From NCBI GenBank assembly GCA_020631735.1, contig CM036225.1, forward strand, positions 69,490,662 to 69,554,661: DNA of 64,000 bases, in the 5' to 3' direction. Each line of letters opens with the position of its first letter. The first letter of the stretch is position 1. Below the pieces are notes generated by a model. That model was not told where the DNA came from and made no database searches. It worked only from the letters and a program-made list of their open reading frames with translations. The position numbers were made by a program, and so were the translations under genes. This stretch comes from Saccharum officinarum. Taxonomy: Eukaryota; Streptophyta; Magnoliopsida; Poales; Poaceae. Positions 38,508 through 48,660 of the stretch are shown here, one piece after another.

Positions 38508-38508
38508 G
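38481..38508. repeat. Poly-G/poly-C homopolymer, 28 bases
   Basis: An uninterrupted run of 28 G on the + strand (C on the gene strand), about 160 bases upstream of the first POB1 exon. Such a run can form quadruplex DNA and is also error-prone in sequencing. Confidence 0.9.
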
Positions 38509-38829
38509 ATTGGGCAGAGTCGTGATATAGAGAAATGCGGGGTTGTAAATGTAATTACACGTGAACAAAAGGACAGCTGAACAGGGCGGAGTAAATTCGT
38601 ACCCTCCCGGTGGGGGCAAGTGGATAAATACACTTCACGCCGGGCGTGTCCAGGACCATAAGGTGGGTCCCAACTGTTACGGTATGGACGGGCCCGCGTG
38701 TCGGTGGACGGGTAGATGAGAACGTAGGATGGGTGTTGATGGGCGATGGATTTCGCGTTCGCAACCTCTTGCTTGCGATGACCGATGATGTCTTTGGATT
38801 TTTTTTTCATTCATCGACGAAAAACTAAC

Positions 38830-39065
38830 GGGTTGTTTAGCTGGTGAGTTTGGCAACCGTAGCACTTTTCGTTTTATTTTGTAATTTATGTCCAATCATA
38901 GACTAATTAGGCTTAAAAGATTTGTCTCATGATTTACAACTAAACTGTGTAATTAGTTTTTTTTTCTTCCGTGTACATTTAGTACTCCATGAATGTGCCG
39001 CAAGATTTGATGTGACAGATACTGTAGTACTTTTTAGGTTCACTTTTCGTGAACTAAACAGGCTC
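38830..39065. mobile_element. MITE upstream of POB1-like gene
   Basis: GGGTTGTTTAGCTGG at the left and GTGAACTAAACAGGCTC at the right form inverted ends. The interior text TGTCCAATCATAGACTAATTAGGCTTAAAAGA matches the MITE at 24102-24320. Confidence 0.7.
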
Positions 39066-39170
39066 TAAGAGAGGAAAACATTTGTTGGTTGGTTGGCTGG
39101 CTATGCTGACGCTCAGGCCGGACGTTGAACGGTAGACTCATTCACTCCCTTTCTATTTTGACTTAATGTT

Positions 39171-39299
39171 GGCCCTGTTCTGCAAGTCATGTTTCGGTTT
39201 GTTTCAGTTTATTTCAGCTTATTCTCTCTCACAGAACACTATTGAATCAGCCGAAACCAGCCGGCTTTTTCACCAGCCGAACCAGCCCGTTGAACAGGA
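39171..39299. mobile_element. Short MITE related to 21627-21741
   Basis: GGCCCTGTTC at the left and TTGAACAGG at the right form imperfect inverted ends, with internal CAGCCGAAACCAGCC and ACCAGCCGAACCAGCC repeats. Confidence 0.5.
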
Positions 39300-39497
39300 G
39301 TTTTTTTTGAATGGTGAACAGGAGTTTTTGAGTCAGAGGGTTTTGCACTTCCAGGATTAACTAACAAATGTGTCGATATTTATATAATGATCACATTATT
39401 AAATGCATACAATTCTAATTTATTTAGGCATAGAGAACATAAGGACATTATGAAAAAATAAAAAAACAGAAGGAAGAATCATTTCACTCTTTAATAC

Positions 39498-39929
39498 TTA
39501 CAAGCAAACTACCGTGCGTTTCTTGGAGAAAAAGCTACNNNNNNNNNNNNNNNNNNNNNNNNNNNNNNNNNNNNNNNNNNNNNNNNNNNNNNNNNNNNNN
39601 NNNNNNNNNNNNNNNNNNNNNNNNNNNNNNNNNNNNNNTTCTCTTTTCTCGTTCTTCACGAATGCGCTTCTATCTTCTTTTATTTGCTTCTTCTCCTCAA
39701 GACGCTGAGCTTCTTTATCTTTTTCTCTTTTCTCTCTTCTTGAGGTCTTTGCCACTCTTCTTTCTTTTCTTTCCTTTCTTCTTTTTGCATTGGTGGTCTT
39801 GAGGTCTTTGAGCGTAGCACTGCTTGCTGTCAAAAGTGATAGCTCATTGCTACTCCCAATGTCCTCGATCTGCACCTCAGCAGCTGCAGCAGCCTCACTG
39901 GCCCTCTTTGAACCTTGTCCTTCTTCCAT
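39498..39929 (-). pseudogene. gag 5' fragment of a Copia element, truncated at/near an assembly gap
   Basis: Starts MEEGQGSKRASEAAA about 35 bases inside the PBS at 39964-39975, the usual place for a Copia gag start. It then shows a highly charged Lys/Arg/Glu coiled coil (about residues 45-97) before 100 Ns. Beyond the gap only 12 codons remain in frame. The rest of gag is absent, and what follows (39360-39490) is AT-rich without a recognisable gene. Identity as gag rests on position and composition, not on a conserved domain. Confidence 0.55.
39539..39638. other. Assembly gap (100 N)
   Basis: Exactly 100 Ns, the usual placeholder for a gap of unknown size. It interrupts the gag-like fragment, so that fragment may be longer than it appears. 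Confidence 0.99.
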
Positions 39930-39963
39930 ACTTCATGCGATGAAGCATATGCGAAGCAACTTT

Positions 39964-39975
39964 GCTCCGATACCA
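39964..39975 (-). promoter_or_regulatory. Primer-binding site next to LTR
   Basis: The - strand reads TGGTATCGGAGC one base from the end of the LTR at 39977, identical to the PBS at 13773-13784. Confidence 0.85.
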
Positions 39976-39976
39976 T

Positions 39977-41187
39977 TGTAGGATCTCTGGAAGAGGAAAT
40001 AGCCTAGAGGGGCGGTGAATAGGCCTATAAAAATTTAACTCAAATAGCTGTCAGAATAGGGGGTGGCACTGCCGCTCCGACCAAGGGCCACACTACCGCT
40101 CAAGCAAATAAAGTTTGTTGAACTTGAAACTTTGCTGACAGAATCTATATACTACTAATAGTTTACTGCTGCAACAGAAAGGTAAACACCAGCTCAAAGA
40201 CTGGTTTCCATAGAAAGTTCACAAGATTAAAAATCTAACTTCCAAACCCTAAACAGCACAACCTCAATAAGTGAAACTGCAGGAATGTAAAGGTGAAGCA
40301 CACAAGACACATATTTATCCCATGGTTCAGCTCGCCACCAAGGCTGCCTAAGTCCACATTATTGAGGTGCCACCAAAGGCAAGCTTGCCACAAAGGCTTG
40401 CTCTTTCCTCGTTCTCAAGTCAAGAGAATGAACTATTGAGATGAGGGGTGATGTATTAGTTGCAAGAGTGAGGTTATATACCTCCCTAGGCTGCCACATG
40501 AGGAGGCAAGCTCAAGGGCGACGCCTAGCCGGCTATGAGTAAGCTCCAAGAGTAAGAAACCTTAGAATCGTTGGCTAAACGTGAACCAAATACTCTGTTG
40601 ACTTTGGGAATCAATGGATCCACTCTCTAATCGAGTTTTGCTACCTTTTCTGTCAAGTTTTGATGGTTGGAATCAAAGATTAGCCTAAGGGAGGGAGGAG
40701 CAACAATCAAGAAGTGAGAGAGAGAGAGCACTGTTCTCTTTTTTGAAGTTAGATGCGCTGAGGAAGAAGACTGAGCAGATAACCGGCTGGCCCAATGGTT
40801 ACTTGAGGGTGGCACTGTCGCTCTCTTATGGGTGGCACTGCCGCCCTAGCCAAAGCAGCTAAGAATTGGATGAATTTTGGCTGGCTACTTTGACTAGGTA
40901 TGAGGATGTGTTTCTAGAGTTTTGAGCATCTGGTTGCATAGTTGACTAACTGTTCTAAAGTACCCCCTTATACTACAGCTTTTCCTAAACTCAATATTCA
41001 AAATGAAAATGAATGTAAAGCATCTTGAGTCTAGCAAGGCCATCCTTTGAAACTTTGGGGGTACCTACAACCTATACATCATCCTCTTTTTTGAATCCCT
41101 ACTTGTCATCTTGATAAATCTCATTAGTCCTCTAATTAGGTGGTCATCAACACCAAAACCCACAATAAAGGCTTGATTGCACTTACA
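39977..41187 (-). repeat. LTR with PBS on one side and PPT on the other (1211 bp)
   Basis: Ends TGTAGG and TTACA form the TG...CA borders. The PBS lies at its left (39964-39975) and a polypurine tract at its right (41188-41204), so this one LTR acts as 5' LTR for the gag fragment and as 3' LTR for the element to the right. It contains a TATA-like TTATATACC region near 40473 and several GGGTGGCACTGCCGCTC-like motifs, which recur in the interior. Confidence 0.85.
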
Positions 41188-41835
41188 GTCTCCCCCTTTT
41201 TGGTGATTGATGACAACCCAATTAGAGCTTACAAAAAATATGAAATAGAAACTGAGATTTACGAGCCATGGGTGTAGGAGCCTCCCCCTGAAAATGTGAA
41301 TGGAGATTTGAATTCTCAAATTTGGCACGAAAGCCAAAGTTCACATTTATAGGTGAAAAGGGGCCTCCCCCTACATCCATGCTAGCTGTGGGTAACTAAA
41401 CATGATACAACATAATTAAAACAAGTTCAACACAATAATCATGTCAGTTCAAATAGATCAACGATTGGCTGCAGAAGCACAGGGCGGCACTGCCACCCTG
41501 ACTTAAATAGTCAGAACATAGCCAAACTTACCATAGCAGGAAAGTATGAATCTAAAGCAGTTAACACGTAGAATATGACAAGCTAAACATTTAATCTTAA
41601 ATACATGTCCATGTCCAAGATGAATTAAGACTAAAAGTAGCAAAAATTACATTAAAATAGTTTTGAGCAACTCTCAACTCACAACCTAACAACTACTCTT
41701 ATCGAATATGGACATGAAGCGCAGCTGCAGCATAATCATGGCAATGAAAATCGAATTGAATTGACCCCTCTAACTTCTCTAATTTTCTCCCCCTTTGGCA
41801 TCAAGTATCAAAAAGAGAGGAGAAAAAAGAACAAG
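41188..41835 (-). promoter_or_regulatory. Polypurine tract and 3' leader of second Copia
   Basis: The - strand reads CACCAAAAAGGGGGAGA next to the LTR. Further CCTCCCCCT/CTCCCCCTTTGG blocks on + at about 41281, 41365 and 41789 are repeated polypurine tracts on the - strand, as in Sireviruses. A GGCGGCACTGCCACCC motif is at 41483. No gene is seen. Confidence 0.75.
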
Positions 41836-43643
41836 TCACTCATCCTCATCATCACTGTCAATGCGAGCTCGTCTAGCAACGTGAGTAGTGGAAGTGAAAC
41901 GTCCTGAACGATGGGTGGAACTGAAGAAGAGGTGCTTGCCTGATCCGCTGGAGGAGGACAAGGCCTCCTAGGGTAGGTGCGAAGCAAGCGCTCCTAAATG
42001 GCTAGGTCTACCTCAGCTGGATGTATCTCATCATCATCACCTCCTTGCTGCCCCTATGGATATCCATGATACTCACTGCCATAATATTGACTAAATGACT
42101 CAAATGATTGCCCAAATTGTTGTCCATATGGCTGGTAAGACTGCTGAGATGGATACCCATAGTACTGACCATACTATTATCCCTGGGCTGCTGAAAAGCT
42201 CCTCACGCTGCTGCTCCTATGGCTACTCATCCTTAGAAGAAGTGTCACAGAGACTAGGCAAGTTAGGAAACTGAGGTGGAGCACGAATGGGTGGAAGAGG
42301 TGGAAGACCAGCTACCTCCCTAGTTGCCTAGATGGCCTCCATGTTCTCCAATCTATTCTCATAAGCACACTAAGAACCATAAGCAGAATGAGCAAAGATT
42401 CCCGTGATATAGTTGCTCAACCTATTCCACCTTGATGGCTTCTTCCTCCTTTGTGTCCTGGAGGGCAGAGGAAAGTCCTCCTGAGCGGCAAAGGAGCCTC
42501 ATGTGGGACCTCCAGCAGGATATTGAGGAGCTGAGCTCGATCCTCCAAAGCCACCATGAGTTTCTTAATCTTATAGACTCTATGCTCACAATCATATGGA
42601 AATCTCATGTCTGTCACCCTCTCAATCATGTGCATCAAGTAAGGAGCATAGGGTAAAGACCTCTACCCATCATCCATTGCATAGGCCAACTCAACCCAAA
42701 TAAACCTAGGCTCATTAAACCTTTCACCATCTGGAAACCTAGACAACACATTAGTGATATAGCCATTTAAATCAGTTGCATTGTCCTTTGGGTTGATAGT
42801 GACCCGAATCAAGTTGTTCATGATGTAGTAGAGACTCTTGAGCACGGTCCTTGACCAATCTGGAATAGCTAGATCTTGTTCCTCCCACATGAAGCTCACT
42901 TTAAAAGGTTCAAGACAGTTCACATTATGAATCCTATCAAAGTTCCTGTGCTCACATCCAAAGCCAAGAATGTGACAGAAAGTGACAAAGTCAACTCTAT
43001 AATGGCGTCCATCTGTCATCCAATGTATCTCATCCCCATTCTGATACCAGAAGTAAGTGGCATGGAACTGTGCTAACACTTCCTTGTTCCAATCATGCAT
43101 GAAACCCATGATCTCAGTCAAATCAAATCTATCATAGGTAGTGAGTGCAACATTGAACTCCTTTCTGCCTTGCAAGTCTCCAAAGTCAATGAACTGTATG
43201 TTGCTGATTTTTCCTTTCTTCTTGGACAATATTGCTGTGGCATATAAATCAGATTGGAAAGCATTCCAAAATCTGTAGTCAAGATCATCATTCCTTTCCT
43301 CAGCATAAGGATTGATTTCTCTAGCCTCTGCAACCTTCTTTACACTCAAGGAATAATTAAGTACCTTGTAATTGTCATTGTCATGAGGTGGAATGAAAAC
43401 AAATACACTATTGCTGTCCCTCATGTAGCTGTCATCAAACATTGAAATATGTGGAGGTGAATCAACTATCACAGGTATTGTCCTTCCAATTCTATCAAAC
43501 CATTATTCCTCTACAAAATCTTCATCAACGGTCCTGTCACTAGGAACATAGGATGCCTGTCCTCTACCTCTCTTGGGCTTGTGCTTGGATGCTAGCTGCT
43601 TCCTCTTTCCATGACCTTCTCCACTTCCTTGTCCATGTTCCAT
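41836..43643 (-). pseudogene. Degraded env-position ORF, plant-transposon-protein type with Gly/Gln/Tyr-rich tail
   Basis: Begins MEHGQGSGEGHGKRKQ at 43643. In-frame stops lie at about 43502 and at 42663-42665, and further breaks follow after 42417. The central part (43472-42663) contains RFWNAFQSDLYAT, FHATYFWYQNGDEIHWMTDG and DFVTFCHILGF, which align in order with the FYASLW...HFAFRGRDHRLYS segment of the intact ORF at 4213-6723. Downstream the frame reads YGQYYGYPSQQSYQPYG-like Gly/Gln/Tyr-rich sequence (about 42180-42060) and ends with an acidic DSDDEDE tail at 41836. It is the same kind of extra ORF, in the same place, in a different element. The function is unknown. Confidence 0.65.
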
Positions 43644-44794
43644 CTATGCATATAAGTAGGACTTGATAAGAAACTGAATATTGATGAAGTGTCAGAGGAG
43701 GATGCAAATAGAGGTTAACTAGGGAAAGAATTTTGAAACTGAAATAGGAAGTTCTGCTAGATTTGGAATCAACATTGATGGGTGGCACTACCGCCCTGCT
43801 GAGGCCGGCACTGCCGCCCTTAGTTCCTTCACCGTTTCAATCTCAACTTTCTTGCTCTAGCTAATTCCTACTTCCATCTACCTCTGTTATTCACCACAAT
43901 TCTAGAAACCAAGTCTGCAAAAAATAATGTGTGACCCAAGCCATGACTTGAAAGAATGAGTATGAAGAAATTTTTAGAAACGATTTCAATCGATGAATCC
44001 AATCCATTCTGAATCTTACTACTTGAATGACTTAGGGATAGTAGTTTGAATCTGCTGAGGGCACCATGAATAGTTCCCTAAAAGACATTTCCATCCTCCC
44101 CTAAATCATTCACCTGGTGAAATTCAAAATTGACTCGATTCAACCACTAAAAACCTTTCTAATCCCTTCATACTCCCCATAGGAACTGAAATCCATGGCC
44201 AAAATCAACACATTGCATAGATCGAGTGAGGTTAGGGTTTCACCTTGAGTCAACCATTGGAGTGGAGGGAGAAGAGGAGAATGCACCCTTGCCCTAGGAT
44301 GCCTAGGGCACCAGCAGTGTGGAGAGAGTGCTGGAGGTTGGTACGACACTACTAGGGTGGCTGCCATGGGCAATGGAGGTTGAAGTCACCTCTATCCCCT
44401 TTGAAAGAGAAGGAGAAGGAGAGAGGGGTGGCTTCAGGGATGAAGACGAGTCTTGAGTCATGGGCTAGAGAGGGAATAGGCAGAGGAATATAAGACCCAT
44501 GACTCAGCCAATTTTAGCATGATTCTGATGTGGAATCAATGGGCGGCACTGCCCTCCCCTAAATGGCGGCACTGCCACACCCCCAATTTTGCAGGGTTAC
44601 AGGTGAAACTTTTAGATTCATCTCAGATATGGACATATATTCCCCAAGTTTCATGACCAGTAAGCATACAACATTACATACAATGGTCATGTCCCTTGGT
44701 TTGAACCTTTTGAAATCATTTTGAAACACTTGTAATTGAAATTTTCAAATCTTTGCCTAGCATACTAGTTAATCAATCAGAGGCATGCTAAATC
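43644..44794. other. Spacer between pol and env-position ORF of second Copia
   Basis: No gene supported. It carries paired GGCACT(A/G)CCGCC motifs near 43780-43820 and 44540-44580, matching those in the LTR 39977-41187. The spacer position and motif sharing mirror 6724-8360 in the other element. Confidence 0.5.
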
Positions 44795-45154
44795 TCAAAC
44801 TATGTTACAAGAATCAAGGATATTTAGTTCACCACATAGCTCACAAAACCTTGACTCATCGAGAGGCTTAGTGAAGATATCAGCTAATTGTTTTTCGGTG
44901 CTCACATAGCGCAATTCGATATCTCCTTTGGCTTCGTGGTCTCTCAAAAAATGATGTCGGATGTCTATGTGCTTAGTTCTTGAATGGTTTACAGGATTGT
45001 TTGCAAGCTTTATGGCACTTTCATTATCGCACAAAAGTGGGATTTTGGTGAATCGACATCCGAAATCTTGAAGGGTTTGCTTCATCCAAAGTAGTTGAGC
45101 ACAACAAGCACCGGCTGTAACATACTCGGCTTCAGCAGTGGATAGGGACACATG
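44795..45154 (-). pseudogene. Copia RNase H end (pol C-terminus), cut by insertion
   Basis: Shows [41 protein letters not shown] and IFTKPLDES, the standard end of Copia RNase H, stopping at 44795. The N-terminal part of this domain lies across the insertion at 62016-62487. Confidence 0.88.
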
Positions 45155-47138
45155 TGTAACGGAACCATCCAAATTATAAGAGCACAAGTTCAAAAACAAT
45201 CGCCGAAATGATCAAATTCTCAAACTTGAGCCCATATAACTCCGGTAGTCCACGAAATCACGAGGGATTTCAAAACAAACCAAGAGCAACCAAGATCATA
45301 GTGATTCAACATAACATGACACTTGTTACAACAGTTTATAAGTAGCTCTCATACATTGGAGTACGAATAATTTTATTACAAAACCAAAGTAAAGATTAGC
45401 GGAAGCAACATAATTTCTGAAACCATTTAAATTCAAATACTACCTGTACATAGTCACATCCTGCAAAAGCATACCAGAAGGGATACTACAGAGACCATGC
45501 CCATATGGTCTAGTCTTCACACCCACATGGCTAGCTTGACTCACTTGCAGAAAAGCTAATTACAGATAGGTAATCATTAATGCTTAAGCATCAAGTTAAT
45601 AATCATTAACCTGTCATCTAGATTAGCACCTGTACTAGAGCAATCACTTTATTAGGAGCAAACAATATTAACCATAGCAGGTATAATAAGGTCATCATCA
45701 TCATTATCATAGGTTAATTCTCTTAACTAGCAAACCCATCCAGAATGGCAGATTCTCTAAATTAAATAATTAATGATGATGCGCAAGCACAATTGGAACA
45801 AACCAACTTTACTAACAGCTAGAGCATGTTAAAGTAACACCAGATCATATCATACTACTTGCATAAATATTTATTTAATAGACCTTTTCTATTTATTTAA
45901 TTGCTTAGGAATAAATGGCAATAAATATAAAAGGTTCCCAGAAAATTCTAATAAAATTACAGAGGCACATAAATGGTACCAGGAGGCTACCATAAAAATT
46001 TCACCTCAAAAGGATGAGCAAAACTTGATATATCAAAAATAACAGATGACATGTCTATTTCTAGCATAAATACGAAAACCCTATTGAAAAGTATCAAACA
46101 ATAGATTTCATATTTTTCCTAGCATCTTTCTAACATAAGAACAACACTCACCAAGTTTCACCCTTACTGGATCTATAGAAAAATTATGAATATTCACACA
46201 AGATCCATTCAAGCAAACAAGATAATTCCATAACTCCACCAAACCACATCCAAATTGCATGAAAATTTACCCATAAGCTATGCATGATATGAGCAGTTCA
46301 CTATAAAAATTTCATGTCATTTGGAGCTTCACAGAAAAATATATCATTTTCTCCTTTTTCCACAAGAATAAAAGAGATAAATAATAACTATTTATTTCAT
46401 CATAAAACATGGCACACACTATATTTTTATAATAAACTAGACATCTCATGGAGCACAGTGCAAGTTGAAACATCTCAATTGGACATTTCTAGCCCTAGTT
46501 ATGATTCTACAAACTTTGGCACAATAAATTCACTTTCTGGAAAAAGAAAACAATTCCAAAAGCCTAAACGGGCCTGAACTCCACCGGCCTACTAAGGCCT
46601 TGGGGCCAACCATGACCCGCCAGCCCACTCGAAGACCAGCAATCAAACAGAGGGGGGGAACACGCGCTGACCAGCGGGGCCCGCCCGTCATAGACGCCGG
46701 ACAGGGGAGGGAGGAGGCGGCGGCGGTAGCTTGCCGCCAGTGGCAGCTCCGGCGTGGTCGAGGGCACCAACATGCTCTCGAGCCATCCCGCGTCGATAGA
46801 GGTAGGGCAAGGGTAGGCTAGGGTTAGAGGAAGTGCTCACCGCCGGTGATGGCGGACGGCGGAGGGATACGACGGTGCTCCGGCGAGGTCCGGCCATAGC
46901 TGGCGCAACGAAGCTCGGTATGAGCTTCTTGGACTCACGGGGAAGCTGAGGGAATGGGGAAAAAGAGGTGAAAGGGGCCCGGTGATAGCTGGCCATGGTG
47001 AGCTCCAACTCTGGCGAGGTCGGTCCACGACGGTGATGACAGAACCGGCGAATTTCGCCCTCAGCTTTGCTTGATCGACTCGTCGGAGGGGCGAACGAGG
47101 TAAAGGAGATGATGGCGAAGCTGTGGCTGCAGTTAGGC
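45155..47138 (-). repeat. Inverted partial Gypsy LTR (left arm)
   Basis: Pairs in inverted orientation with 49658-50721 plus 60941-62010. Matches are visible at both ends and throughout (for example CATGCCCATATGGTCTAGTC at about 45496 against its complement near 61654). The right arm has an extra ~130 bases near 61490-61630. The arm ends abruptly at 47138 in the middle of the LTR. Confidence 0.88.
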
Positions 47139-48660
47139 TGTGGATTGTTCTTTGAGAAGTAGAATCATATCACTATGGATTGTTCTTTGAAAAGTAGAAT
47201 CATTGAGTTACAAAAGACTGATACTAGTGTATTTCACATCAAGAGAAAGATGAAAGAGCAAGAAACTAAGCATTTTCGAATCGATGAGAAGGGAATTCTC
47301 TGGTTCAAGGATTGACTCGTTGTGCAAAAAGATAGAGAGCTCAGAAATCAAATCTTATCTGAAGCCCATTCTTCTAAGTTGTCCATCCATCCTGGCAGCA
47401 GTAAGATGTATCAGGATCTCAAGCCGTATTATTGGTGGACCAAGATGAAGAAGGAAATTGCAGCCTACATCGCTAGGTGTGATAATTGTTGTAGAGTTAA
47501 GGCCATTCACATGAAGCCTAGTTTACTCCAGCCTTTGTCTGTTCCAGGTTTGAAATGGGACGACATTGTTATGGACTTTATTGTCAGATTACCGACCACC
47601 CAAAGAGGTTTTGACTCTATTTGGGTTATAGTTGATCGTTTGACAAAGTCTGCTCACTTTATCCCTGTGAAGAGTAACTATCACTCGCACCAATATGCTG
47701 ATATTTACTTCCAAGAAGTTGTACGCCTTCATGGAGTGCCTAAGTCTATTGTCTCTGATAGAGGGCCACAATTTACTGCTCGTTTCTGGGAGCGCCTACA
47801 TCAGAATCTTGGAACTAACTTGATCCGCAGTTCTGCTTATCATCCACAGACGTCGGGACAGACTGAGCGTGTGAATCAGATTCTGGAAGACATGCTTAGA
47901 GCTTGCATCATCTCTTGTAATGGCTCCTGGAAGAAATGGTTGCCTCTCGCTGAATTCTCTTACAACAACAGTTATCAAGAGAGCATCAAGGTGGCTCCAT
48001 TTGAAGCTTTATATGGTTGCAAGTGTAGAACTCCTTTGAATTGGGTGGAACCAGGAGAAAGAAGGCTCTATGGTATTGACTTTGTAAAAGAAGCCGAGGA
48101 GCAAGTTCGTGCTATACAGAAAAATATAGCAGCCGCTCAGGCTAGACAAAAGAGCTATCCAGATAAGAGAAGAAAACCTATTGAGTTTGAAGTAGGTGAC
48201 CATGTCTATCTAAAGGTGTCCCCTATGAGAGGAGTAAAACATTTTGGGATCAAAAGAAAGCTTGAGCCTCGATATGCTGGACCCTATCGGATCATTGAGA
48301 AAAGTGGAAGAGTAGCTTATAAGCTTAGTCTACCTCGTGAGTTGGGAGCTATCTTTCCAGTCTTCCATGTTTCTCAATTGAAGAAATGCCTCTGTCTTCC
48401 TGAGGAAAGTGTAGAAGTGAGACACATCAAATTGAAATCTAATCTTTCTTACGAGGAGAAACCGATATATGTTCTGGATACTCTGGAAAGGGTAACTCAA
48501 AATCTAGTAGTCAAATTATACAAGGTGGTTTGGAGTAATCACGGTGAACGTGATGCAACTTGGGAAAGAGAGGATTATTTAAAGGACAACTATTCCACTT
48601 TTTATGAAAAATGGTACGACTTTCAAATCTCGGGACAAGATTTTTATAAGGGGGGAGGGC
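47139..48660 (+). pseudogene. Gypsy pol 3' end: integrase with zinc finger and chromodomain
   Basis: The open frame 47322-48665 gives the end of a Tekay-like chromovirus pol. In order it shows an H2C2 zinc-binding region (EAHSSKLSIHPG, CDNC), the integrase core with WDDIVMDFIVRLP, VSDRGPQFTARFW and the Glu in TERVNQILEDM, the GPYRIIEK/FPVFHVSQLKKC segment, and a C-terminal chromodomain (YKVVWSNHGERDATWEREDYL). In-frame codons continue upstream to about 47139 with one TGA near 47314. Protease, RT and most of RNase H are absent because the inverted arm begins there. A 28-base direct repeat (47141-47168, 47176-47203) sits at the junction. Confidence 0.92.
48646..48659 (+). promoter_or_regulatory. 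Polypurine tract of the Gypsy element
   Basis: ATAAGGGGGGAGGG precedes TATAAAACC at 48661, the decayed TGTAAAACC start of the LTR. Confidence 0.8.

Larger units (their letters stand above)
38325..39170 (-). promoter_or_regulatory. 5' flank of POB1-like gene
   Basis: Upstream region on the - strand. It contains a 28-base G homopolymer (38481-38508 on +), unclassified sequence to 38829, and a MITE at 38830-39065. No clear TATA box was assigned. Confidence 0.4.
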
